Below are positions 42,528 through 50,267 of a stretch of 60,499 nt of DNA, piece by piece. The DNA is from Candidatus Acetothermia bacterium. Lineage in GTDB: Bacteria; Bipolaricaulota; Bipolaricaulia; RBG-16-55-9; DRXL01. Location of the stretch: assembly GCA_022683945.1 (NCBI GenBank), contig JAJHSH010000052.1:1-60499 (forward strand), given 5' to 3'. Position 1 is the first letter of the stretch. Each line of letters starts with the position of its first letter. Under the pieces are notes generated by a model. It did no database searches. It saw only the letters and a list, made by a program, of their open reading frames with translations, and was not told the origin of the DNA. The translations under genes and the position numbers were made by a program.

Positions 42528-42565
42528 ATGAAGTAGTTCACACTTGTTCTGTGAACTACTTCACA
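42528..42565. promoter_or_regulatory. Tandem CRP/FNR-family operators
   Basis: TGTGAACTACTTCACA (42550-42565) matches TGTGA-N6-TCACA perfectly. TATGAAGTAGTTCACA (42528-42543) matches in nine of ten positions. Centres are 22 bp apart, two helical turns. Together they also make a 13-bp inverted repeat (42530-42562). The regulator gene begins its stop 38 bp away, and its recognition helix (TREWV) resembles that of CRP (SRETV). Confidence 0.75.
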
Positions 42566-42602
42566 CTTCGCGGTTTAGTCGCTTCAGAAGCGGAAAGAAG
42601 TT

Positions 42603-43322
42603 TTACGGGGGGGCAATAAGCTGCCGTAGACCCGCTTCGTCCAAGATCACCAGATTGTTGCGCCAGTAAGCAATCAGCCCTCGGCTCTTCAGTGCTCCCA
42701 TTTGCTTGCAGACCCACTCTCGCGTGTCTCCCAACATCCCCGCGATCTCCACCTGCGTCAGCTTCAAATCAATCACCAGCCCATGATCGCCCCTGCAGCC
42801 GTACTTCTCCCCAAGCTGCAAGATCAGCCTAACCAGCCGCTCGTGCGTCCCACTGTAAGAGCGCTCGGTCAGACGCACGCGCAGCTCGTCAAGCTCTTGC
42901 ACTAACCTTCTCTGGATTGCGAGCGCGATGGGAGGCTTCCGTTTTAACAACTCCTGAAAATCTCCAACGCTCAGCCAGCCCACCACCGACTCCTCTAACG
43001 CACGCGCATAAACGCTCGCCACTCCCGTCTCCAAGAGCCCAGACTCCCCAAAGAGATCTCCCGTTTTGAGAAACTTGACGATCTGTTTCTGGCCCCTGCT
43101 GGTGTAGCGCGCCAGCTTGACTTTCCCATGACAGAGCAGATACAAACCGGAGATCTCAGCCCCCTGGCGAAAAATCGTTTCGCCCTTGGCGTAGGTGTGA
43201 TGGCAAATTAGAGAGTTGGGCGGGGAGCGCTCGGCAATGGGGAGATGAGTGAACAAACAACTGGTGGAGGCTTCGCAGACAGCACAGTTTACTCTTGGCA
43301 TCTTTGGCGGCCCGGTGGCCAT
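42603..43322 (-). CDS. FNR-type Crp-family regulator with N-terminal cysteine cluster
   Basis: The 239-residue protein has a cyclic-nucleotide-binding-like domain (ETIFRQGAEISGLYLLCHGKVKL, FGESGLL) and a Crp-type winged helix (LTQVEIAGMLGDTREWVCKQ). The N-terminal CAVCEASTSC (Cys13, 16, 22) has the exact C-x2-C-x5-C spacing of the FNR iron-sulfur ligands. FNR's fourth Cys position reads Gly here (EESVVGWL), though CHGKV offers another Cys. ATG 43322 follows AAGAGGTG. It likely senses oxygen or NO and controls the adjacent RiPP promoter. Confidence 0.88.
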   Translation of the reverse strand: MATGPPKMPRVNCAVCEASTSCLFTHLPIAERSPPNSLICHHTYAKGETIFRQGAEISGLYLLCHGKVKLARYTSRGQKQIVKFLKTGDLFGESGLLETGVASVYARALEESVVGWLSVGDFQELLKRKPPIALAIQRRLVQELDELRVRLTERSYSGTHERLVRLILQLGEKYGCRGDHGLVIDLKLTQVEIAGMLGDTREWVCKQMGALKSRGLIAYWRNNLVILDEAGLRQLIAPP

Positions 43323-43405
43323 AGCTGACACCTCTTGCGCTGTAGGCCCGTGACTTTGCACCCCCAGGTTTCCCTGGGTTCGCCCTGAGCAAAGATGATA
43401 GAGAT

Positions 43406-43435
43406 AGTATAACGCAAGAGAGGCCAACGTGGCAA
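43406..43435 (-). promoter_or_regulatory. Promoter of the FNR-type regulator
   Basis: Minus-strand TTGCCA (43435-43430), 18 bp, TATACT (43411-43406). No TGTGA-N6-TCACA site is visible here. Confidence 0.5.
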
Positions 43436-43456
43436 GGGCTAAGACCCTCCGGCAGA

Positions 43457-43485
43457 TTGACACCAACCCCCCCATCTGCCATAAT
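43457..43485 (+). promoter_or_regulatory. Promoter of the NusG-II gene
   Basis: TTGACA (43457-43462), 17 bp, CATAAT (43480-43485). The start would be about 43492, only 7 nt from ATG 43499, so the mRNA is nearly leaderless. Confidence 0.6.
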
Positions 43486-43498
43486 CTGCAGAGAAGCT

Positions 43499-43912
43499 AT
43501 GAGCAAGAAGCTGAACGCGCTCCGTGCCTTCTGGCAAACGATGGAAAGCTATCTCACCTGGGGCGATCGGCTTTTGATTTTCTCTCTATTATTAAGCATT
43601 GTGGGCACAATTCCTCTCTTAGGAGGCTCTGCAGAACCCAACGGGCGCTGGGCGATTGTTCGTCTCGAGGGCAACGTGATCGAACAGATAGCGCTCCATA
43701 AAGATCGGCAGTTCGTGGTGCACGGGCCCTTGGGTGAGACTGCAATCGAAGTTCGGCAGGGAAGAGTTCGGGTAGAGCGCTCGCCGGGGCCGCAGCAGAT
43801 TTGCGTCCGCCAAGGATGGATTTACAAACCGGGCGAAGCCCTCATCTGTCTGCCCAATCGTGTGACCATAGAGATTCCCGGCAATTCAGGGGTTGATAGC
43901 ATCACGCGATGA
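43499..43912 (+). CDS. NusG domain II (NusG_II) membrane-anchored protein
   Basis: The 137-residue protein has one N-terminal membrane helix (LLIFSLLLSIVGTIPLLG) and a NusG_II domain: WAIVRLEGNVIEQIAL, VVHGPLGETAIEVRQGRVRV, then QICVRQGWIYKPGEALICLPN. This domain family commonly sits beside hepS-like and apbE genes and is thought to act in exported flavoprotein or quinone systems; the function is unproven. ATG 43499 is chosen from the promoter position. It overlaps the next gene by ATGA. Confidence 0.85.
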   Translation: MSKKLNALRAFWQTMESYLTWGDRLLIFSLLLSIVGTIPLLGGSAEPNGRWAIVRLEGNVIEQIALHKDRQFVVHGPLGETAIEVRQGRVRVERSPGPQQICVRQGWIYKPGEALICLPNRVTIEIPGNSGVDSITR

Positions 43913-44478
43913 TCCCCTACACTCGCAGCGAGCTCCCAGAAGTCTGGCTGCTGAAGCGCATTCTCTTCGCGGCGCTCTTGGCGCTGGGCATCGTGCTCTA
44001 TGTGCTCGAGGGACTCTTCCCGCCCCTGTTGCCCTTGCCGGGAGCGAAGTTGGGGCTCTCGAATATCTTGGTGCTCTTCACGATGCTCTTTCTCGGCTAC
44101 AAAGAAGGGATTCTGTTAGCGCTCGCACGCAGCATCTTGGGAAGCTTTATCGCCGGGACGGCTCTAGCGCCGGGCGCTCTGCTCAGTCTTTCTGGAGGAC
44201 TGGCCAGCGCCATAGTTGTCGCCCTGAGCTTGCGATTTCTCTCTCCGCCGCTGGGCTTGGTGGGCGTGAGCATCTTGGGAGCTATAACCCATAACGTAGC
44301 ACAGTTCACGGTTGTCTATTTTCTCTTCAGCCAACAGATCAGCGGGTTGTTTTATTATCTGCCGGTGCTTTTATTCTTCGCGCTGGGGAGTGGGCTGGTG
44401 ACGGGCTTGATCGCTGTTTATCTGTTGGAGAGATTGGGACGGGAGCGCTTTGTCGCTTCTTTCAGGTCACGCGCGTAG
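43909..44478 (+). CDS. Gx transporter / Hpre_diP_synt_I family membrane protein
   Basis: The 189-residue protein has five to six membrane helices with LPLPGAKLGLSNILVLFTMLFLGYKEGILLALARSILGSF across residues 41-80 and GAITHNVAQ. This is the pfam07456 family, once called heptaprenyl diphosphate synthase component I and now thought to be a small transporter related to ECF S components. Coupled to the NusG_II gene. Its 3' end overlaps trpA convergently by about 60 bp. Confidence 0.88.
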   Translation: MIPYTRSELPEVWLLKRILFAALLALGIVLYVLEGLFPPLLPLPGAKLGLSNILVLFTMLFLGYKEGILLALARSILGSFIAGTALAPGALLSLSGGLASAIVVALSLRFLSPPLGLVGVSILGAITHNVAQFTVVYFLFSQQISGLFYYLPVLLFFALGSGLVTGLIAVYLLERLGRERFVASFRSRA

Positions 44479-45245
44479 GCGCTCAACGCTTCGGGAGTGA
44501 TCCCCTCGGCTATTCGGGCGACTACCGCGCTGGCAACGATCACCCCATCGGCTCCCGCTCGGACGACGGACTCGATCTGAGGGCGCGTAGAGATGCCAAA
44601 GCCAACGGCGAGCTGGAGATCGCTGGGCAGGAGTGGGCGCACCCGCTCTAGGAGGGGGATCGCCGTCTCGGCCAGCGCCTCGCGCGCTCCGGTCGTGCCG
44701 TAGCGCGAGACCAAATACAGAAATCCCGAAGAGCATTCGCAGATCTTTCTCACCCGCTCGTTGTCCGTCTCCGGCGTCGCATAGAAGACTCGCGCCAAGC
44801 CGTACTTGCGGGCTTGATTGACCCACGAAGCGGCTTCTTCCATCGGCAGATCGGGAATGATCACGCCGTCTATATTGGCCTCGCTGCAGCGTCGCGCGAA
44901 GGACTCCTCCCCCAGGCGCAAGATGGGATTATAATAGCTCAACAGAACAATGGGCATGGTTGAGCTCTTACGGAGCTCACGCACTATATGCAGAACGTCC
45001 TGCAGATGAACGCCTTGTCGCAGAGCGCGCTGTGCGGCCTCTTCGAGGACCGGGCCGTCGGCAATGGGATCAGAGAAGGGGGCACCCAATTCTAAGACGT
45101 CTGCGCCGCCGGCTTCCAGAGCGCGCGCGTACTCCAGCGTGCGCGAGAGATCAGGGTCACCGGCCATCAGATACGCAATCAGCGCGGCTTCCGAGCGCTG
45201 CTTCAGCTCTTCAAATCGCTTGGCCAGATAGTTGCTGACGATCAT
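44418..45245 (-). CDS. trpA: Tryptophan synthase alpha subunit
   Basis: TrpA splits indole-glycerol phosphate to indole. The 275-residue product has the acid-base Glu and Asp in LELGAPFSDPIADGP, PIVLLSYYNPIL, DGVIIPDLPMEEA, VSRYGTTGAR (active-site loop) and AVGFGISTRPQ. All catalytic residues are intact. ATG 45245 overlaps trpB by 35 bp with no ribosome site, so translation is coupled. Its partner beta subunit is abnormal. Confidence 0.95.
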   Translation of the reverse strand: MIVSNYLAKRFEELKQRSEAALIAYLMAGDPDLSRTLEYARALEAGGADVLELGAPFSDPIADGPVLEEAAQRALRQGVHLQDVLHIVRELRKSSTMPIVLLSYYNPILRLGEESFARRCSEANIDGVIIPDLPMEEAASWVNQARKYGLARVFYATPETDNERVRKICECSSGFLYLVSRYGTTGAREALAETAIPLLERVRPLLPSDLQLAVGFGISTRPQIESVVRAGADGVIVASAVVARIAEGITPEALSAYARDLKEATKRSRPNLSNR

Positions 45246-46431
45246 ATATAACTTTTAGGTCTTTTTCTCCGCGTCCGGAGAGCGTGATCACTATGATTTG
45301 ATCGCGCTTTAGTTTTTTGGCCCGCTGGACTCCGGCGTAGATCGCATGGGCGGCTTCGAGCGCCGGGAGAATCCCTTCTAATTCTGCTAAAAGACGAAAA
45401 CCCTCCAGTGCTTCGTCGCTGCTGACGGCGATATATTCGGCGCGCCCTGACTTTTTGTAAAAAGCGTGCTCCGGCCCTACGGCAGCGTAGTCCAGTTCTG
45501 CTGCTAGGCTGCGCGTCGGTTGCAACTGCCCGTGTTCGTCCTGAAGCAGATAGGTCTTCGCTCCGTGGAGCACCCCCACCGTGCCCTGCGTCAACGAAGC
45601 CGCCTCCGCGGCTTCGACTCCCAAGAACCGTACTTTCTCGTCCTGCCCAAACGGAAAAAAAGTCCCTATGGCGCTGCCTCCCTGCCCAACGGCCGCTACC
45701 AACAGATCGGGGAGGCGCTGCCCCCTGCGCAGCAATTGTCCTTTGATCTCGTCCCCGATCACTCGCTGAAAGTCGCGCACGATCATAGGATAGGGGTGCG
45801 GACCGACAGAAGAGCCTATCAGATAATAAGTATCTTTTACGTGGGTCACCCAATCGCGCAGGGCCTCGTTGGTCGCATCTTTGAAAGTTTGAGACCCCCT
45901 CGTGACCACATGCACTCTTGCCCGCAAGAGCTTCATCTGCTCGACGTTCGTCTTTTGGCGCTCCATATCAGTCGCGCCCATATAGATCTCGGCCTGAAGG
46001 CCCAGCAGAGCGCAGACCATCGCCGTAGAGAGACCGTGTTCGCCGGAGCCTGTGGCGCAGATGACGCGCCGGCGCTGGAGCTCGCGGGCGAGCAGCGCCT
46101 GTCCGAGGGCGTTATTCACCGAGTGCGAGCCGCCGTGCAATAGATCTTCTCTCTTGAGATAGATCTGCACGCCTTCGGCGTGCTCGCTGAGGCGTTTGGC
46201 GAAATAGAGTGGGGTGGGGCGTCCGCAGTAGTCCGCCCGAAGGGATTTCAGTTCGTTCTGAAAGCGGGCTTGTGTTTTGATAGTGAGATAGTCCTTCTCC
46301 AGCGCTTGGAGGGCGGGCATCAAGATTTCCGGGACGAACTGCCCGCCGAACTCGCCGAACTTGCCCTCTCTGGGGAGTTCGGCGAGCTTTGGAGTTAGAA
46401 CGCTGGGTTTACTCGCGCTGGAGATCGCCAT
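45211..46431 (-). CDS. trpB: Tryptophan synthase beta-like protein lacking the PLP lysine
   Basis: The 406-residue protein aligns end to end with TrpB: KFGEFGGQFVPEILMPAL, EALRDW, GPHPYPMIVRDFQRVIG, SVGPEHAFYKKSGRAEY, LSGRGEKD. But HGGAHK reads HGGSHS, so the PLP-binding Lys87 (Salmonella numbering) is Ser104. AETGAGQHG reads CATGSGEHG, so catalytic Glu109 is Ala126. The PLP-phosphate loop GGGSN reads GQGGS. The frame is otherwise clean, so it is not simple decay. It probably cannot do PLP chemistry and may serve as a structural activator of TrpA or have a new reaction. Confidence 0.9.
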   Translation of the reverse strand: MAISSASKPSVLTPKLAELPREGKFGEFGGQFVPEILMPALQALEKDYLTIKTQARFQNELKSLRADYCGRPTPLYFAKRLSEHAEGVQIYLKREDLLHGGSHSVNNALGQALLARELQRRRVICATGSGEHGLSTAMVCALLGLQAEIYMGATDMERQKTNVEQMKLLRARVHVVTRGSQTFKDATNEALRDWVTHVKDTYYLIGSSVGPHPYPMIVRDFQRVIGDEIKGQLLRRGQRLPDLLVAAVGQGGSAIGTFFPFGQDEKVRFLGVEAAEAASLTQGTVGVLHGAKTYLLQDEHGQLQPTRSLAAELDYAAVGPEHAFYKKSGRAEYIAVSSDEALEGFRLLAELEGILPALEAAHAIYAGVQRAKKLKRDQIIVITLSGRGEKDLKVIYDRQQLSGQAI

Positions 46432-46496
46432 AGAGCTTTAGATTACTCTATAGAAGTAGTTGGCGCAAGGATAAGACTGATCTCACGAGAGATGCG

Positions 46497-47969
46497 CTAG
46501 AGCCCAAGTTCTTTAGCGCGCGCGACGGCTTTGGCCGCGTTGACGACACCACAGCCGTAGCGATTGTCGCGTCCGCGCGGGCCTTTATCGGTCGCGGTCT
46601 CCCGGAAGATTTGCACGATATGATCGCGGGTCAGCTTGGGATTGACCGAGAGCATCAGCGCCACGACTCCCGTCACATGCGGCGCAGCCGCCGAGGTGCC
46701 GAAGAAGGGGCCAAAGCCTCCGTAAGAGTACGGGGCGAGAATGGCCGTCTTGAGCAACGGGAGAAACTGCTCAAAATTCTCGATCTTGGCAGCCAGTTCT
46801 AAGAATTTTTCATAGCTAATGTCACCGCCGGGAGCCACGAGGCTCAAGTCCGGCCCGCCCTGACTATAGGAGACCACCGTCCCATCGCTGCCGGTCGCCC
46901 CTACGGCGATCACGCCGGGGTAGGCCGCCGGATAAGACACACAATGGGCGACAAATTCTCCAAAATTTCCCGCCGCTGCGACCAAGATGACTCCTTGATT
47001 GACAGCGCGGCGCACGGCTTCGCGCATTCCCCCCGGAGGCTCAAAACATCCTACCGCGCCGAAGCTCATATTGACGACCCGCGCCCCGTTTTTGACTGCA
47101 TAATCGAGCGCTTTGACGATCGTATCGGTCGTGGCTCGCCCCCGCGCATCGAGTGCCCGAACGTCCATAATCTTCACTTTCGGCGCGACCCCGGTCAGGC
47201 CGATATTATCGGCTTTATTCGCGATGATCCCCGCTACGGCCGTCCCGTGAAAGTGCGTGGTGCTGCCGTACATCGAATCGTTGTCGTTATCTACGAAATC
47301 CCAGCCGCGCACGTCGTCTATAAATCCGTTGTTGTCGTCATCTATGCCGTTACCGGGGATCTCTTTGGGATTGGCCCACATATTGTCGGCAAGCTCTGGG
47401 TGCTGCCAATCTACGCCTGAGTCAATCACGGCTACGACGATCTCTGGAGAGCCTAAACTCGTCTCGTGCGCCTTGCGCGCTTCGATCTGATCGAGCCACC
47501 ACTGATTGATATGTTGCTCGTCAATCAGCAGGGCCCGCTCGAAACGATTGTTCTCTTCGTTCGTCTCGCGCACCTGGTTGAACAAGCAATCTACGGAAGC
47601 GCGGAACTTGATCAAGGGCAGCTCTGCGACAGTCCAAGCAACCTGCACTGTGGCCTTGCCGTTGCGCTCCAGCCGGCGCACGGTCTCGCGGGCCAGAATC
47701 AGATCGTTGAGCGGCAACCCCAGCGTGCTGGCTACGGCATCGGGCATCAAACTAATGCTGACGCAGACGAAGAAATTCCCCGCGTCTTCGTCGCCAACGT
47801 TGACGACAGTGACTGCAATCGTTACAGAATCGCCGGGCTTAGGACTTGTCGGTGAGATCTTGATCTCTTGCACGATTAGATCCGGCCCGCGCTCGGCCTG
47901 CGCCCAACTCCCGCTCGTCCAGATCGCCAAGAGACCCGCAACTAAAAGACCAATCGCTGTTATGCGCAT
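46497..47969 (-). CDS. Secreted subtilisin-family protease with CARDB domain
   Basis: The 490-residue protein has a signal peptide (about residues 1-24, ending SWAQA), a CARDB-like beta domain (PDLIVQEIKISPTSPKPGDS then VTIAVTVVNVGDEDAGNF), and a S8 protease domain with the full triad: Asp in VAVIDSGVDWQHP, His in HFHGTAVAGI and Ser in FGTSAAAPHVTG. Asn of the oxyanion hole is in VAAAGNFGEF. It acts outside the cytoplasm. It stands alone on the minus strand. Confidence 0.93.
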   Translation of the reverse strand: MRITAIGLLVAGLLAIWTSGSWAQAERGPDLIVQEIKISPTSPKPGDSVTIAVTVVNVGDEDAGNFFVCVSISLMPDAVASTLGLPLNDLILARETVRRLERNGKATVQVAWTVAELPLIKFRASVDCLFNQVRETNEENNRFERALLIDEQHINQWWLDQIEARKAHETSLGSPEIVVAVIDSGVDWQHPELADNMWANPKEIPGNGIDDDNNGFIDDVRGWDFVDNDNDSMYGSTTHFHGTAVAGIIANKADNIGLTGVAPKVKIMDVRALDARGRATTDTIVKALDYAVKNGARVVNMSFGAVGCFEPPGGMREAVRRAVNQGVILVAAAGNFGEFVAHCVSYPAAYPGVIAVGATGSDGTVVSYSQGGPDLSLVAPGGDISYEKFLELAAKIENFEQFLPLLKTAILAPYSYGGFGPFFGTSAAAPHVTGVVALMLSVNPKLTRDHIVQIFRETATDKGPRGRDNRYGCGVVNAAKAVARAKELGL

Positions 47970-48078
47970 CGGTAATCACCCCTTTTTTGATTAACAGTTT
48001 GATTATATGTTAGATATTCTTGGGCTGTCAAGCGCTCGCCGCCTCCGGCCCTCAGAAGCCAAGGGGAGCGGTGCGAGC

Positions 48079-48108
48079 TTGACGCCCCCGGCGGCAAAGT
48101 GCTATCAT
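48079..48108 (+). promoter_or_regulatory. Promoter of the thioesterase gene
   Basis: TTGACG (48079-48084), 18 bp, TATCAT (48103-48108), 22 bp before ATG 48131. Confidence 0.5.
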
Positions 48109-48130
48109 ACACAGAGTCGAGATTACCAAA

Positions 48131-48598
48131 ATGAGACCCAAGAGCACAAGCCGTGATCTCTTCCCCGCGGGGAGCTTCTGTACAGAGGTGCGTACTCGCT
48201 TCGCCGAGATCGATCTGCAGGGCGTCGTCCATCACAGCTATTATCTGATCTATTGCGAAGTCGCCCGCGTAGAGTACTTCAAAGCGCTGGGCTTCGATTT
48301 TCGCCAAGCGCGCCGCAACGGGGATTTCGATATCGTCGTGGCTGAAGCCCATTGCAAATATATAGCCCCGGCGCGCTTCGACGAGATGCTCACGATTTAC
48401 ACCTGGGTCTCGCGCGTCCGTCACACGAGCTTTACGCTGGATTACTATATCTGTCGCAACGAAGACGATCTCTGGCTGGCGCAGGCCCAGACGACGTTAG
48501 TGGCGATTGACCCACAAATGAAGAAAGCCCGCAGCCTTCCTGAAGAGATGCGTCGCGCCTTGAAAAAAGCGTCAGATTCCGCAAAAAATCCGTTATAA
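48131..48598 (+). CDS. Hotdog-fold acyl-CoA thioesterase
   Basis: The 155-residue protein is a 4HBT/YbgC-type thioesterase: VRTRFAEIDLQGVVHHSYYLIYCEVARVEYF (residues 20-50) with the catalytic acid in AEIDLQGVVHH, then AEAHCKYIAPARFDEML and a C-terminal TTLVAIDPQMKKARSLPEE. It hydrolyses short or aromatic acyl-CoAs. No ribosome site is obvious close to ATG 48131. Confidence 0.9.
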   Translation: MRPKSTSRDLFPAGSFCTEVRTRFAEIDLQGVVHHSYYLIYCEVARVEYFKALGFDFRQARRNGDFDIVVAEAHCKYIAPARFDEMLTIYTWVSRVRHTSFTLDYYICRNEDDLWLAQAQTTLVAIDPQMKKARSLPEEMRRALKKASDSAKNPL

Positions 48599-48706
48599 TT
48601 GAGACCACAGAGGAGGTGACCAATCAGAGATAAATAATTAAGAAGTCTGCCCAAGAGCGAACAGATAGATTCACCCCTACAGCGAAATCACAGAGGAGGA
48701 TAGAAC

Positions 48707-50116
48707 ATGCAGCTCAGCATCAATCGCCGTAAATTTCTCAAAGCGCTGGGACTGACTACAGCCGCTACGGCCTTAGCGGGCCCTTTGCGCACCTTCGGAC
48801 AGGGGACGATCAAGCTTGGCGTCATCACCGGACTGGAGACAGTCTTCGGTGAAGGCACGCGCAACACCGCGCTCTTAGCCACCGATGAGATCAATAGAGC
48901 CGGCGGCGTGCTGGGACGCCAGCTAGAGGTCATCGTCGGCGACGTCAAGACCGAGCTCGACGGAACGCTCTCGCGCACCGTCTTCCAAGACTTGGGATCG
49001 AGAACCGATGCCATCGTCGGGCTCTATCGCTCGGAATCGGTGCTCGCGCTCCTGCCCGATATCCCCAGATTGAAAAAGCCCTATATTATCACAGGAGCGA
49101 CTTCGCTGGCCACCGACCGCGTCGTCACCGATTACGATAATTTCAAATACGTCTTCCGCGGCTCGATCGTCAATACTTATTCGCTCGTCGTTGATCTCCT
49201 GCGCTTCATGGGCGACTACGCCTATGAGTTGGCCGAGAAGGGCGTTCTGCCCAATCGCCGCGTGGTGATGATCAACGAAGATCTCTCTTCGGGAAATCTC
49301 TTTATGTCGCTTATTGGCCCGCGGCTGGGCGAGCTGGGCTTTGAGATCATCAACCAATTTAGATTGGCCGTAGGCACACGCGATCTCGCTCCGGTGCTCA
49401 CGCAGATCGCCGGCACGCGCGCCGGCATCGGCGTTACGTTCTTCTCCGACCCCGGCTTGGGCACCAGTTTCCCGTCCACATGGACACAGACGAAGACGAA
49501 GATCGCGCCCTTCGGCATCAACGCGCCGTTGCAAGCCGATTCGGTCGTGGAGCAGCTCAAAGGCGCAGCCACGGGCTATGTGATTGCGGACTTCTCCGCC
49601 GATGCCCCCATGACCGACAGAACAAGACCCTTCTTTAAGAGCTATCAAGATCGTTTCAAGATTCGCCCCGTCTATACAGCAGGGACGACCTACGATGCGA
49701 TTTATATGCTTGCCGAGGCGCTCAAAGCTGCGGGCAGCACCGAGGCCGATAAAGTGGTCGCCGCGTTGGAGAAGGTCAGCATCGTTGGAGTCGGCGGCCC
49801 GCTAAGTTTCTACTCCCGCGCCGATTATGACAGAGCTGAGAGAGAGAGAGTGAAGATCGAAACGAAAGCCGGGGAGCTGACCCTGCCCAATACGATCTCG
49901 GCCGGGATCACCAATCTCTCTCTGTTCAACCCACACGATATTCGCTACGGCCTGAAGAGGGGCGACAAGTTCCCCTACGACGGCGTCCGTCCCATTCACT
50001 CCCAAATACAGGCCAAAGACGGCGCCTTAGATCGTCAGTTGCTCTACCCCGGAGAGTTTTCTGATAAGCCCAGCGACCCAATCAGTCTCTATCAGTTGCC
50101 GCCGCACATGCGATAG
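48707..50116 (+). CDS. Tat-exported family 6 (branched-chain amino acid/urea type) solute-binding protein
   Basis: The 469-residue protein starts with a Tat-like signal (NRRKFLKALGLTTAATALAG) and has a type I periplasmic-binding fold: IKLGVITGLETVFGEGTRNT, EINRAGGVLGRQLEVIVGD, KPYIITGATS and AGTTYDAIYMLAEALKAAGS. It should capture an amide, amino acid or urea-like ligand. No permease or ATPase genes of that class adjoin it. AGAGGAGGAT precedes ATG. A 107-nt upstream region contains a second GAGGAGGTGA with a 5-codon frame. Confidence 0.88.
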   Translation: MQLSINRRKFLKALGLTTAATALAGPLRTFGQGTIKLGVITGLETVFGEGTRNTALLATDEINRAGGVLGRQLEVIVGDVKTELDGTLSRTVFQDLGSRTDAIVGLYRSESVLALLPDIPRLKKPYIITGATSLATDRVVTDYDNFKYVFRGSIVNTYSLVVDLLRFMGDYAYELAEKGVLPNRRVVMINEDLSSGNLFMSLIGPRLGELGFEIINQFRLAVGTRDLAPVLTQIAGTRAGIGVTFFSDPGLGTSFPSTWTQTKTKIAPFGINAPLQADSVVEQLKGAATGYVIADFSADAPMTDRTRPFFKSYQDRFKIRPVYTAGTTYDAIYMLAEALKAAGSTEADKVVAALEKVSIVGVGGPLSFYSRADYDRAERERVKIETKAGELTLPNTISAGITNLSLFNPHDIRYGLKRGDKFPYDGVRPIHSQIQAKDGALDRQLLYPGEFSDKPSDPISLYQLPPHMR

Positions 50117-50125
50117 CTGACTACT

Positions 50126-50183
50126 AACCCTCACTGCACCCTGCACCCTCTCCCTGTTAGGGAGAGGGATAGGGGTGAGGGTT
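50126..50183. repeat. Palindromic repeat, copy 2
   Basis: The core CCCTCTCCCT/AGGGAGAGGG (50145-50167, loop GTT) is flanked by an outer pair AACCCTCAC/GTGAGGGTT (50126-50134, 50175-50183). Same family as 33354-33388 and 52018-52052. It lies between the binding protein and acyl-CoA dehydrogenase genes and may end transcription of the former. Confidence 0.75.
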
Positions 50184-50267
50184 AGGTCCTCGACATTTGC
50201 ACATCGGGGGCCTTTTGTTATATGCTTTCTGATGTAACAAAATTCTGTACAGATCTTGGAGGTCTTT

